Source: Fidelibacterota bacterium (lineage in GTDB: Bacteria; Fidelibacterota; Marinisomatia; Marinisomatales; UBA1611). Taken from it: a stretch of 32,444 nt of DNA. Within the stretch, counting starts at the first letter, position 1. Each line of letters opens with the position of its first letter. Shown one piece after another: positions 15,476 to 23,256 of this stretch. The notes below the pieces were generated by a model. That model did not search any database. It was not told the origin of the DNA and saw only the letters and a program-made list of their open reading frames with translations. The translations under genes were made by a program, and so were the position numbers. The DNA lies in the NCBI GenBank assembly GCA_018671775.1, contig JABHGY010000098.1:1-32444 (forward strand), read 5' to 3'.

Positions 15476-17245
15476 ATGACATACAAAGTATTATCACTTA
15501 AATGGCGCCCTCAATCATTCAAGGATGTTGTCGGACAAGACCATGTAGTCCAAACTTTGAGCAATGCCTTTAAGAAGGATCGTATTGCGCAAGGATATAT
15601 TTTTACTGGACCGAGAGGTGTAGGCAAAACAACCATTGCCAGAATCGTAGCAATGGCGCTAAATGCCGCTGAAGAACCCAATGTAGATTTTGATCCAAAT
15701 ACAAGTCAAGCAAAGGAAATCTCAAATGGAACGGCTTTAGATGTATTAGAAATTGATGGGGCTTCAAATCGCGGTATTGAAGAAATTCGCAACTTACGTG
15801 AACAAATTAAATTCGCCCCCATGAGTGCAAAATATAAGGTGATTATCATTGACGAAGTTCATATGCTTACCACGCCAGCTTTTAATGCACTTTTGCGCAC
15901 TTTGGAAGAACCACCTTCTCACGGAAAATTTATTTTCTGCACCACAGATATTCACAAAGTTCCAATCACCATAATCTCTCGTTGTCAACGATTTGATTTT
16001 AATCGCATTTCACAGAAAGTGATTTCCGATAGATTGGCTTTTATTCTTAAAGCAGAGAAAGTATCCATCGATACAGAATCTTTAAGCGCGATTGCCCGAA
16101 AAGCAGATGGCAGTATGCGAGATGCACTTAGCTTACTTGATCAAGTTATGGCTTTTTGCGGTGATGCTATCGTATATGACAAAGTTGTAAAAGCTTTAGG
16201 CTTGATTTCGAATGATCTTTATTTTACTTTTACAGACGCACTTCATCAAAAAGATATGGTTCCCGCCATTCAAGTAATCCAACAATTATCGTCTGTGGGA
16301 ATCCCTGCTGTTGAAATCATTTTAGGCATCAATGAACATATTCGTCATTTATTATATGCCGGGGTCGAGGACGGAGATGCCTTGCTGAATATGAATGAAG
16401 AATTATCTGCAAAATATGTAGAAAATACATCCAGCTGGGACAGAATGGATTTGCTACGTATTGGACAAATATTGAGTGATTTATCCAGTGTTATTCGACG
16501 ATCAGATCATCCTTATCTTATTTTAGAAATGACAGTCCTTAAGCTTTTAGAAATGGATTCATCTGTCCAATTGAACGAACTCATTCAACGGGTAAAAAAT
16601 CCAAATAAAATACCCAAAAAATTGACACAAACCGTAAAAGTAAAAACACCGGTCGTAAAAAAGGAAAATGAAAAAGCATCAAAAGTAACTTACCCGAACA
16701 AAGAAGAACAATCATCTAAAATTGAAGAAACGTCTAAAAGCGAAAAAATTGACAAAGTCGAAGCCATAATTGACGCGGTGAAGGATGAGGATATAAATCC
16801 ACCTAAAAATGAGAAAACGGATAAATTATCATCTTCAATCGAGGAAAAGGCAGAAGAGAAATCTGACGACAATAAACCAAACCTTGATATCGAGGAAATA
16901 AAAAATCGATGGTCAGATATCGTAATGCATATTTCTTCCCAAAGGCCTTCCATTGGAAATATTTTAGATCAAAGTCAGCCAATAAAAATAAGTGAAGGTT
17001 TGGTTCATGTGGAATTACATGGCCAATCCTCTTTTAGTTTATCCATGATTGATAGACATAATAAATGGATAGAAAGTGAAATTGTGAATCATAGTCAATT
17101 AAAACTCAGAATTAAATTTTCCGTCGGGAAAGAGACTATAAGTAAAGCAAAGATTGATACGACGTCAAAGGATGCAGATGTGGATCACTCAGAAACTGTT
17201 AACAAAATCATCGAATTATTCGATGGTGAAATACTAAGGACGTAA
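15476..17245 (+). CDS. dnaX: DNA polymerase III subunit gamma/tau
   Basis: 589 residues. DnaX drives the clamp loader and, as tau, links polymerase cores to the helicase. The AAA+ module has Walker A G45-PRGVGKT, Walker B IIIDEVHML, sensor 1 (FIFCTTD) and the SRC arginine-finger motif (ISRCQRFDF). Domain III runs to about residue 370, then a charged linker (about 375-480) and a tau-type C-terminal domain (RWSDIVMHISSQRPS to the end). Two oddities: the usual four zinc-module cysteines between Walker A and the LDVLEIDGASNRG segment are absent, and an A_AAA_AAG heptamer sits in frame in the linker with a -1 stop at 16669-16671, so a gamma-like form of about 398 residues may also be made. It leads a dnaX-ybaB-recR operon. 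Confidence 0.96.
   Translation: MTYKVLSLKWRPQSFKDVVGQDHVVQTLSNAFKKDRIAQGYIFTGPRGVGKTTIARIVAMALNAAEEPNVDFDPNTSQAKEISNGTALDVLEIDGASNRGIEEIRNLREQIKFAPMSAKYKVIIIDEVHMLTTPAFNALLRTLEEPPSHGKFIFCTTDIHKVPITIISRCQRFDFNRISQKVISDRLAFILKAEKVSIDTESLSAIARKADGSMRDALSLLDQVMAFCGDAIVYDKVVKALGLISNDLYFTFTDALHQKDMVPAIQVIQQLSSVGIPAVEIILGINEHIRHLLYAGVEDGDALLNMNEELSAKYVENTSSWDRMDLLRIGQILSDLSSVIRRSDHPYLILEMTVLKLLEMDSSVQLNELIQRVKNPNKIPKKLTQTVKVKTPVVKKENEKASKVTYPNKEEQSSKIEETSKSEKIDKVEAIIDAVKDEDINPPKNEKTDKLSSSIEEKAEEKSDDNKPNLDIEEIKNRWSDIVMHISSQRPSIGNILDQSQPIKISEGLVHVELHGQSSFSLSMIDRHNKWIESEIVNHSQLKLRIKFSVGKETISKAKIDTTSKDADVDHSETVNKIIELFDGEILRT
16657..16671 (+). promoter_or_regulatory. Candidate -1 ribosomal frameshift site in dnaX
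   Basis: The heptamer A_AAA_AAG (16657-16663) is in the zero frame (codons 394-396: GTA AAA AAG). A -1 slip would give GGA, AAA, then TGA at 16669-16671. This is the same heptamer and nearly the same immediate-stop layout as E. coli dnaX, which makes gamma this way. No clear upstream Shine-Dalgarno-like stimulator and no downstream hairpin were seen. A weaker in-frame A_AAA_AAT lies at 16594-16600, also with a quick -1 stop (16606-16608). Confidence 0.45.
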
Positions 17246-17247
17246 AG

Positions 17248-17574
17248 ATGTTTAAAGGAAATAAGGGCATGGGCAATTTGATGAAACAAGCTCAAGAAAT
17301 GCAAAAAAAGATGGCTTCAGCGCAAGATGAATTGAAAGATATAATCGTGGAAGAAAATGCGGGAGATGGAATGGTCATTGTAAAGGTGAGTGGAGACCAA
17401 ATCGTCAAAGAATTGATTTTAGATCCTGAACTATTATCTGAAGATAAAGATTTAGTGGAAGATCTTATTTTGACTGCTGTGAATAAAGGATTGGCGAAAG
17501 CAAAGGAAACTTCTGCGGAAAAACTGAATTCAGCAACGGGCGGCATGATGTCAGGGATGAATCTGCCACTATAA
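17248..17574 (+). CDS. ybaB: YbaB/EbfC nucleoid-associated protein
   Basis: 108 residues, the normal size. YbaB/EbfC dimers bind DNA and are usually encoded between dnaX and recR, as here. The N-terminal Gly/Met-rich segment (GNKGMGNLMKQAQEMQKKM), the central beta-strands (GDGMVIVKVSGDQIVKELILDPELL) and the C-terminal helix with a Gly/Met-rich end (GGMMSGMNLPL) are all typical. It begins 2 nt after the dnaX stop and ends 2 nt before recR, so it is clearly in one operon with them. Confidence 0.93.
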   Translation: MFKGNKGMGNLMKQAQEMQKKMASAQDELKDIIVEENAGDGMVIVKVSGDQIVKELILDPELLSEDKDLVEDLILTAVNKGLAKAKETSAEKLNSATGGMMSGMNLPL

Positions 17575-17576
17575 TT

Positions 17577-18170
17577 ATGGGATTTCTTCCGCCATCAGCT
17601 ACGCAACTTATTGATGAATTTTCTCGTCTTCCAGGTATTGGGCGAAAAACAGCTCAACGTTTAGCCTTTCATTTGCTTAAAACCGATGAAGAGAATACGG
17701 CGCGACTTGCTCAATCTATGTTAGACATGAAATTGCATATTCAAAAATGTGCTATGTGCGGAGGGATTACTGAATCGAATCCCTGTCCAATCTGTATTGA
17801 TCCAAACCGGAATGATTCATTATTATGTGTCGTTGAGGAAGCGCAAGATATATTTGCTTTTGAGAGAACGAATGCATATCGTGGAAAATATCATGTCCTT
17901 GGCGGCGTAATATCTCCATTGGATGGCATAGGTCCAGATGAATTGAATATTGATTCGCTCATTAACCGAATTCAGGCTGGCATGGAAGTTATATTAGCGA
18001 CTAATCCCAGCATTGAAGGAGAAACTACATCCCTTTATTTAGGGAAACTATTAAAAGAAAAAGACGTCCAAGTGACACGTTTAGCAAGGGGTTTACCTGT
18101 TGGGGGAGATTTAGAATACACAGATGAAGCCACACTCATTAGAGCCATGGAAGGAAGAACAAAAGTATGA
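17577..18170 (+). CDS. recR: Recombination protein RecR
   Basis: 197 residues. RecR forms a ring clamp and acts with RecO and RecF to load RecA at single-strand gaps. The helix-hairpin-helix (SRLPGIGRKTAQRLAFHLL, residues 16-34), the four zinc-binding cysteines C58, C61, C70 and C73, and the Toprim domain (LLCVVEEAQDIFAFERT, then ATNPSIEGETTSLYL) are all present. The C-terminal LARGLPVGGDLEYTDEATL motif is intact. The stop overlaps the pgsA start (ATGA), coupling recombination and phospholipid genes in one transcript. Confidence 0.97.
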   Translation: MGFLPPSATQLIDEFSRLPGIGRKTAQRLAFHLLKTDEENTARLAQSMLDMKLHIQKCAMCGGITESNPCPICIDPNRNDSLLCVVEEAQDIFAFERTNAYRGKYHVLGGVISPLDGIGPDELNIDSLINRIQAGMEVILATNPSIEGETTSLYLGKLLKEKDVQVTRLARGLPVGGDLEYTDEATLIRAMEGRTKV

Positions 18171-18760
18171 CTATTCCAAATATGTTGACCATTTTCAGAA
18201 TATTACTGACGCCTGTATTTATTCTATTATTATTTCACGAAGATCCGACAGCAAAATTTTGGGCACTTGTTGTATTCATTGTCGCCTCGATTACAGATGC
18301 ATATGATGGATATTATGCGAGAAAATATGACCAAGTTACAGAACAGGGAAAATTCCTTGATCCTTTAGCGGATAAAATATTGGTTTCTTCCGCTTTCATT
18401 TCATTTGCCATGATTGGTTTGATTGATTATTGGATGGTCGCACTCATTATCTTCCGAGATTTATTCATCACAGGATTACGGATGCTTATGAATCGTAAAG
18501 GCTTTGAAATGGTCACCAGCAATATTGCTAAATTGAAGACTGGAGCGCAATTGGGTATAATTATATTTATCCTAAGCTATATTGGATTCGAACCCTTAAA
18601 ATTGAAAGTTCTATTACCAATTATTCATTTTATAAGCGATTTTCAACTGATTTATGGTTTTACATTTTTTATAACACTATTTACTATTTTCACAGGTTTG
18701 AATTATCTCTATGAAAATAGAATAGCCATTCAAAGCTTTTTCAAGGAACAAAATGGCTAA
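18167..18760 (+). CDS. pgsA: CDP-diacylglycerol-glycerol-3-phosphate 3-phosphatidyltransferase
   Basis: 197 residues, an integral inner-membrane enzyme that makes phosphatidylglycerophosphate from CDP-diacylglycerol and glycerol 3-phosphate. The CDP-alcohol phosphotransferase signature is complete: D44-AYD47-G48-YYA-R52, then G61 and D65-PLA-D69. Several hydrophobic helices surround it (about 9-23, 32-44, 75-105, 125-140, 160-185). It overlaps recR by 4 nt and the following pgpA by 8 nt, and the product of PgsA is the substrate of PgpA, so the gene order follows the pathway. Confidence 0.95.
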   Translation: MTIPNMLTIFRILLTPVFILLLFHEDPTAKFWALVVFIVASITDAYDGYYARKYDQVTEQGKFLDPLADKILVSSAFISFAMIGLIDYWMVALIIFRDLFITGLRMLMNRKGFEMVTSNIAKLKTGAQLGIIIFILSYIGFEPLKLKVLLPIIHFISDFQLIYGFTFFITLFTIFTGLNYLYENRIAIQSFFKEQNG

Positions 18761-19214
18761 ACACAAAATTGCCTGGATTTTTTCTACCGTATTTAAAATT
18801 GGAACCCTACCAGGCGCACCGGGAACCTATGGAAGTTTAGCCGCATTATTGGGATGGGTGATTTTTATGTATTTTGGTGGTTCTCAAATTACATTTTTAA
18901 TCACCACCGGAATCATTTTTTTTGCTGGCGTAGTTTCGTCTGAAATAGTTTCAGACGAACTCAAAATCAAAGATCCTTCCGTGATTGTGATTGATGAATG
19001 GGTGGGTCAATGGATCGCTTTATGGTTTGTTCCATTCGCGCTTAAATGGGGATTATTATCCTTTATTCTTTTTCGCGTATTTGACATTTCAAAACCTGGA
19101 CCTGTCAAAGAAATGGAAGCCTTACCGAAAGGTCTTGGTGTTATGATGGATGATGTTGTGGCGGGTATTTTAGCCTTATTGATTACCCATTCATTGATTT
19201 ATTATATTGGATGA
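18753..19214 (+). CDS. pgpA: Phosphatidylglycerophosphatase A
   Basis: 153 residues, the usual size. PgpA dephosphorylates phosphatidylglycerophosphate to phosphatidylglycerol in the inner membrane. The family motifs are seen: KIGTLPGAPGTYGSLAA near the start, VIDEWVGQWIAL in the middle and MMDDVVAGILALL near the end, with hydrophobic helices between. It directly follows pgsA with an 8-nt overlap and overlaps cinA by 4 nt (ATGA). The coding sequence contains a perfect 11-bp inverted repeat (18935-18959). Confidence 0.95.
   Translation: MAKHKIAWIFSTVFKIGTLPGAPGTYGSLAALLGWVIFMYFGGSQITFLITTGIIFFAGVVSSEIVSDELKIKDPSVIVIDEWVGQWIALWFVPFALKWGLLSFILFRVFDISKPGPVKEMEALPKGLGVMMDDVVAGILALLITHSLIYYIG
18935..18959. 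repeat. Perfect 11-bp inverted repeat inside pgpA
   Basis: TTCGTCTGAAA (18935-18945) and TTTCAGACGAA (18949-18959) are exact reverse complements around a 3-nt loop. In RNA this is a very compact hairpin inside the open reading frame. No T tract follows it. Confidence 0.8.
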
Positions 19215-20434
19215 AAGCAGCGCTTTTAACCATCGGAAATGAGCTCTTATCCGGCGCAACTGTGAATACAAATGCAAGCTGGATTGGGCAAAAATTATTT
19301 AGACATGACTGTGCATTAGAAGTTCAAATAACGGTCAAAGATTCTCCTATCCCTATCCAAAATGGTTTAGATCACTTAATCGAAGGAAAACCTGATATTG
19401 TTATTACGACAGGCGGGTTAGGTCCAACGCTTGACGACCGAACTCAAAAAGCGATATTTGATTATTTTGACGCAGAATCTCTTTTTGACGAAGCGTACTG
19501 GCAAGATCTATCAACGTATTTTACTAAAAAGGGGATAGCCATTCCTGAAATTAATCGTTCACAAGCGGTTTACCCTGATCGGGGAGACATTATTCCAAAT
19601 CCTGCGGGCAGTGCGCGGGGATTCAAATTCAAAAAAGAAGAAACAAGTTTCTTTATATTGCCTGGCGTGCCGCGTGAAATGCAAACCATGATGGAAAATT
19701 ATGTCCTTCCTTGGATTAACGATAAAACGCCCCAAAGAATATATACTCGTAAACTTAGAACAAGTGGAATGGGTGAATCGGCGCTTGCTGAAAAAATTGA
19801 AACGATTGTTGCTAATGCCGAGCAAATTGAATTTGGGTTTTTTCCATCTGTATATGGCGTTGACATTGTGGTAAAAGGGAAGAACTCAAGTAAGGTAGAG
19901 GAAACGATTTCTGAAATTTCCAAGATACTATCTTCCATTATTTATGCAACTAGTGACGATAATATAGAAGATATAATTATCCAGCTCTTGATTGAAAAAG
20001 GTAAATCTATTAGCACAGCAGAATCTTGTACCGGTGGCTTGGTTGGGCATAGACTTACAGAAGTATCCGGATGCTCAAATGTGTTTCATGGTGGCATAAT
20101 TTCATACAGTAATCAGATTAAAGAAGAGCAATTAGGCGTAGAAAAAATGACATTAATCAAATATGGCGCTGTTAGCAAAGAAACAGCCAGTGAAATGGCA
20201 AATGGCGTGCGAAAAAAACTTAAATCTGATATTGGATTATCTGTGACGGGTATCGCTGGCCCTACAGGTGGCACAGAAGAAAAACCTGTTGGATTAGTTT
20301 ATATTGGATATTCGAATAAGGATGAAACCATCGTGAAAAAAATGCAATTTGGGACTAATAGAACCATCAATAAATTGAAAACCAGCCAAACTGCACTTGA
20401 ATTTTTGCGTCAACGACTTATAAAGAGTCATTAA
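19211..20434 (+). CDS. cinA: CinA family protein (competence/damage-inducible; NMN deamidase type)
   Basis: 407 residues, two domains. The N-terminal molybdopterin-binding-like (COG1058) domain has LLTIGNELLSGATVNTNASW and VITTGGLGPTLDDRT. The C-terminal CinA domain (about 255-405) has STAESCTGGLVGHRLTEVSG and VTGIAGPTGGTEEKPVGLV, the nicotinamide mononucleotide deamidase signature. It recycles NMN to nicotinic acid mononucleotide and the N-terminal domain may act as an ADP-ribose pyrophosphatase, as known for full-length CinA. It overlaps pgpA by 4 nt and is followed by thpR and recA, the classic cinA-recA neighbourhood. Confidence 0.94.
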   Translation: MKAALLTIGNELLSGATVNTNASWIGQKLFRHDCALEVQITVKDSPIPIQNGLDHLIEGKPDIVITTGGLGPTLDDRTQKAIFDYFDAESLFDEAYWQDLSTYFTKKGIAIPEINRSQAVYPDRGDIIPNPAGSARGFKFKKEETSFFILPGVPREMQTMMENYVLPWINDKTPQRIYTRKLRTSGMGESALAEKIETIVANAEQIEFGFFPSVYGVDIVVKGKNSSKVEETISEISKILSSIIYATSDDNIEDIIIQLLIEKGKSISTAESCTGGLVGHRLTEVSGCSNVFHGGIISYSNQIKEEQLGVEKMTLIKYGAVSKETASEMANGVRKKLKSDIGLSVTGIAGPTGGTEEKPVGLVYIGYSNKDETIVKKMQFGTNRTINKLKTSQTALEFLRQRLIKSH

Positions 20435-20435
20435 T

Positions 20436-20999
20436 ATGAAAAGAACATTTATTTCTATCCCAGTACCAAATCATGTATTAAAAATCAAGCAAATGATGGT
20501 TTCAACATTTGAGAACCCATCAGATATAAATTGGGTGAAAAATACTAATCTCCATCTTACCTTAAAATTTTTAGGCGAAACAAAAGATACTTCAATCGAT
20601 AAAATATCTGATATTTTATCTGATATTGCGTTTGAACAAAAGCAGCACAATTTAATCATCAAAAATACAGGCGCATTCCCAGATGAAACTCAACCGAGCG
20701 TCTTATGGCTAGGCGTAGAAGGAGAAACGAATCCCTTATTTAAATTGAAAAAACTGATAAATGCAAAATTAGAAACACTCGGTTTTCCTCAAGAAGACCA
20801 ATCTTATACGCCGCATGTTACCATTGGACGGATAAAATATTCAAATAAAAAACCACCAAATCCAAAAATCTTTTTACAATCCTCGTATGATGAGATTGCT
20901 TTGCATGTAAATAAAATGCAATTTGTGAGTAGTGAATTATCAAAAAATGGACCAATTTATCACATAATAAGCTCTCATTCTTTTGGATCAAATAAATAA
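20436..20999 (+). CDS. thpR: RNA 2',3'-cyclic phosphodiesterase (2H family)
   Basis: 187 residues. Members of the 2H phosphoesterase (formerly 2'-5' RNA ligase) family open 2',3'-cyclic phosphates on RNA. Both catalytic HxTx motifs are present: H40-L-T42 in LHLTLKFLG and H127-V-T129 in PHVTIGRIK. The N-terminus [11 protein letters not shown] is typical. It begins 1 nt after the cinA stop and ends 11 nt before recA; a thpR gene between cinA and recA is known in several bacteria. Its exact substrate in vivo is unclear in the family. Confidence 0.92.
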   Translation: MKRTFISIPVPNHVLKIKQMMVSTFENPSDINWVKNTNLHLTLKFLGETKDTSIDKISDILSDIAFEQKQHNLIIKNTGAFPDETQPSVLWLGVEGETNPLFKLKKLINAKLETLGFPQEDQSYTPHVTIGRIKYSNKKPPNPKIFLQSSYDEIALHVNKMQFVSSELSKNGPIYHIISSHSFGSNK

Positions 21000-21010
21000 G
21001 GAGAAATGAA

Positions 21011-22039
21011 ATGACACCAAAAAATTCAAAAAAAGAAAAAGCCATTGATTTAGCTATATCTCAAATTGATAGACAATTTGGGAAAGGTTCTCTCATGAAA
21101 ATGGGTGGAGATCGACCTGTGTTATCAGAAAATGTGATATCAACAGGCTGCTTATCCTTGGATGTTGCATTGGGTGTGGGCGGTATCCCAAAAGGGCGAA
21201 TCATTGAAATATATGGTCCAGAATCTTCTGGAAAAACAACCTTAGCTTTACATATTGTAGCTGAAGCACAAAAAGCCGGAGGTTATGCTGCGTTTATCGA
21301 TGCAGAGCACGCACTTGATCCAGAATACTCAAAAGCATTGGGCGTAAACTTGGACGAGCTTCTCATTTCCCAACCCGATTCGGGAGAAGAAGCTTTAGAA
21401 ATTACAGAAACACTGGTAAGAAGTAGCGCTTTAGATGTGATTGTAATTGATTCTGTTGCAGCACTTGTTCCAAAAGCTGAATTGGAAGGTGATATGGGAG
21501 CAACACACGTTGGATTACAGGCTCGTCTCATGAGTCAAGCACTCAGAAAATTAACGGGTACGGTTAGTAAATCAAATACAGCCGTTATATTTATCAATCA
21601 AATACGAATGAAAATTGGCGTCATGTTTGGTAATCCTGAAACGACTCCGGGTGGAAGAGCTTTGAAATTCTATGCATCTCAAAGGCTTGAAATTCGCCGT
21701 ATTACGACTTTAAAAGATGGAGCAAATCCAGTAGGGAATCGTGTCAGAGTGAAGGTGGTTAAAAATAAAGTAGCACCTCCGTTTAAAAATACAGAATTTG
21801 ATATCATGTTTGGGCGAGGTATTTCCACTGAGGGTGATATACTCGATTTAGCAATTTCAGGCAATATAATTGAAAAAATGGGCGCCTGGTTTAGCTACGG
21901 TGATGGAAAGATTGGCCAAGGTCGAGAAAATGCAAAACAATACTTAAGAGAAAACCCAGATGTAATGAAAGAAGTCATTGAGAAAGTAAAATCTTTTATG
22001 GGCATAAATGAAGATGAAAAAGTCTCAGGTAAAGATTAA
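21011..22039 (+). CDS. recA: Recombinase RecA
   Basis: 342 residues. RecA forms filaments on single-stranded DNA, drives strand exchange and stimulates LexA-type autocleavage. Walker A is G69-PESSGKTT, followed by the [11 protein letters not shown] and [15 protein letters not shown] segments, Walker B ([17 protein letters not shown]), loop L1 ([22 protein letters not shown]) and L2 ([21 protein letters not shown]). It has a good AAGGAG Shine-Dalgarno 8 nt upstream. I see no LexA-like box in the short gap, and it is probably expressed with the upstream cluster. The C-terminus is short, without a long acidic tail. It overlaps recX. Confidence 0.98.
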   Translation: MTPKNSKKEKAIDLAISQIDRQFGKGSLMKMGGDRPVLSENVISTGCLSLDVALGVGGIPKGRIIEIYGPESSGKTTLALHIVAEAQKAGGYAAFIDAEHALDPEYSKALGVNLDELLISQPDSGEEALEITETLVRSSALDVIVIDSVAALVPKAELEGDMGATHVGLQARLMSQALRKLTGTVSKSNTAVIFINQIRMKIGVMFGNPETTPGGRALKFYASQRLEIRRITTLKDGANPVGNRVRVKVVKNKVAPPFKNTEFDIMFGRGISTEGDILDLAISGNIIEKMGAWFSYGDGKIGQGRENAKQYLRENPDVMKEVIEKVKSFMGINEDEKVSGKD

Positions 22040-22652
22040 GGAAATATCTCATCAAAAACGTAGAGCACGATATACGATAAAACTAGATAACGGCGATGTT
22101 TTTGGTATTTCGGAAGATGTTTTACTCACTTCCGGCATCGCAAGTGGAGACACGATTGATCAAGATAGAATAGATGAGGTACTCAACCTAGAGTATAAAT
22201 CGAAAATATATAATTCTGCTCTTCACTTACTTCATTATCGCACAAGAAGTAAATACGAATTAACCAGCAGATTGCTTGAGAAAGATTATCCTCTCAGTGC
22301 TGTTAAATCAGTGATAGAACAATTGGAAAGCATGGGATATGTGAATGATCGTCAATTTGTTAAAGCATTTATTCGAGATAGCGTCAATTTAAAAAAAATG
22401 GGTCCTTACGGAATTCGTAACGCCTTACAGCGCTATAAAGTCAGCTCAAATTTTGTCGACCAAGAATTAGAGGCTATTTATCATGAATTCCCTATTCCGA
22501 GTATAATCCAATCATTGTTAGATAAAAAAAAGATCCAACAAAATAAAAAACTGGACAAACAAACATTAACGCGGCTGATTAATTTTCTCAAAAGGAAAGG
22601 ATATTTTTGGGAACATATTGAACCCATTTTAATTGAGAAAGGACTAATATAA
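22008..22652 (+). CDS. recX: Regulatory protein RecX
   Basis: 214 residues from the ATG at 22008; an ATG at 22014 is an alternative. RecX caps and limits RecA filaments. The helical three-helix repeats are seen in the [20 protein letters not shown] part, [21 protein letters not shown] and the C-terminal [19 protein letters not shown] motif. The start overlaps the recA coding end by 32 nt in another frame, so translation is likely coupled, and RecX level would follow that of RecA. It is the last gene of this long + strand cluster. Confidence 0.9.
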   Translation: MKMKKSQVKIKEISHQKRRARYTIKLDNGDVFGISEDVLLTSGIASGDTIDQDRIDEVLNLEYKSKIYNSALHLLHYRTRSKYELTSRLLEKDYPLSAVKSVIEQLESMGYVNDRQFVKAFIRDSVNLKKMGPYGIRNALQRYKVSSNFVDQELEAIYHEFPIPSIIQSLLDKKKIQQNKKLDKQTLTRLINFLKRKGYFWEHIEPILIEKGLI

Positions 22653-22768
22653 AGAGATTTATTTCAAGATTTCAAATAGGGGCCTTATAGAATAATTGTT
22701 AGGAATTATAACTAAAATATAAAAATAATGTTGATTTCATAACCGCAATTAAGTAAAATATACCAGAC

Positions 22769-22857
22769 AGTTAAAGTTATTAATTATATATTATATTATT
22801 ACATATACTCAGGTATTAAAGTATAATATGTAATTAACTTAATACTACACTTTAACT
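22769..22857. repeat. Imperfect AT-rich inverted repeat in gene-free stretch
   Basis: The region 22653-23015 holds no convincing gene. In it, AGTTAAAGT (22769-22777) is the exact reverse complement of ACTTTAACT (22849-22857), and ATTACATAT (about 22798-22806) faces ATATGTAAT (about 22826-22835). Together they make an imperfect arm pair of about 35 nt. It lies between the recX end and the terminator of the minus-strand tRNA transcript. It may be an AT-rich cruciform or a decayed element. Confidence 0.35.
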
Positions 22858-22858
22858 A

Positions 22859-22918
22859 AAAAATAAAAAAGTGGGGTAGATTTCACGCTGACCTCGGAAC
22901 AATGTGAATATCTACCCC
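22859..22918 (-). terminator. Strong hairpin terminator of the tRNA-Leu transcript
   Basis: On the minus strand the stem GGGGTAGAT-A-TTCAC pairs with GTGAA-ATCTACCCC (14 bp with one bulged base; arms 22904-22918 and 22873-22886), with a 17-nt loop. It is followed by a run of Ts (revcomp of 22859-22870). It lies about 97 nt downstream of the tRNA 3' end, so it ends the tRNA transcript after a long trailer or ends a separate small RNA. Confidence 0.7.
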
Positions 22919-23015
22919 TTCCACATACCAAAGGTACCAAACCAGCACCTTCATGCTTAAAGTATTTCTTTATTAGATTAGATGCAAGAAAAAAATAATC
23001 AGATAAATAAGTGAG
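22873..23015 (-). ncRNA. Possible structured RNA in the tRNA-Leu 3' trailer
   Basis: Between the tRNA 3' end and the terminator lie about 97 nt plus the terminator hairpin, transcribed on the minus strand. A GC-richer block (about 22919-22955) includes a possible small stem AAGGT/ACCTT around GGTACC. It differs from the AT-rich surroundings. I do not recognise an RNA family; a trailer-derived small RNA is a suggestion, not shown. Confidence 0.3.
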
Positions 23016-23099
23016 TACCGAGGGTCGGACTCGAACCGACACGGGATTGCTCCCACTGGTGTTTGAGACCAGCGTGTCTACCAATTCCACCACCCCGGC
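23016..23099 (-). tRNA. tRNA-Leu (anticodon CAA)
   Basis: The minus strand folds as a class II tRNA of 84 nt. The acceptor 5' strand GCCGGGG pairs with CCTCGGT (two G-U pairs), then discriminator A. The D-loop has the AATTGGTAGACAC segment. The anticodon arm is CTGGT-CTCAAAC-ACCAG, giving anticodon CAA, which reads UUG. A variable arm (TGGGAGCAATCCC) follows, then the T arm GTCGG-TTCGAGT-CCGAC. CCA is not encoded (the next bases are CTC), so it is added post-transcriptionally. It stands alone, with no other tRNA in the window. Confidence 0.97.
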
Positions 23100-23124
23100 A
23101 TATAACTTGATTGATAGCGTGCAG

Positions 23125-23153
23125 AAATTACTCGAGTGTTTATTTCGAGTCAA
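23125..23153 (-). promoter_or_regulatory. Promoter of tRNA-Leu
   Basis: On the minus strand TTGACT (23148-23153) and TAATTT (23125-23130) are separated by 17 bp, a good sigma-70-like pair, about 26 nt before the tRNA 5' end. An inverted repeat ACTCGA/TCGAGT (23130-23135 and 23145-23150) sits in the spacer and could be an operator. The call is from sequence only. Confidence 0.6.
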
Positions 23154-23188
23154 TGCGAATTCAAAATATTTTCAAGATATTCAATTCC

Positions 23189-23217
23189 TTGGGAAAGAAA
23201 ATTCTTTGTTCTAAATT
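23189..23217 (+). promoter_or_regulatory. Candidate promoter of the acyl-CoA ligase gene
   Basis: TTGGGA (23189-23194), a 17-bp spacer and TAAATT (23212-23217) lie 40 nt before the ATG at 23257. Each hexamer matches the sigma-70 consensus at 4 of 6 bases. The start codon has an AAAGGA Shine-Dalgarno. Confidence 0.3.
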
Positions 23218-23256
23218 GCCCTCGTAATTTTAGCAACAAATCAAAGGAATCTTATC

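Noticed and set aside
16612-16624. C AAA AAA run in dnaX as a slippery site
   Set aside because: The zero-frame codons are CCC AAA AAA, so the first base does not allow re-pairing in the -1 frame as required by X_XXY_YYZ.
22925-22955. T-box-like TGGTACC on the minus strand
   Set aside because: It lacks the full T-box consensus, sits after a tRNA gene, and no aminoacyl-tRNA synthetase or amino-acid gene follows on that strand.
22845-23153. 102-codon minus-strand open frame
   Set aside because: It runs through the tRNA-Leu, its promoter and its terminator; the peptide is the translation of tRNA sequence.
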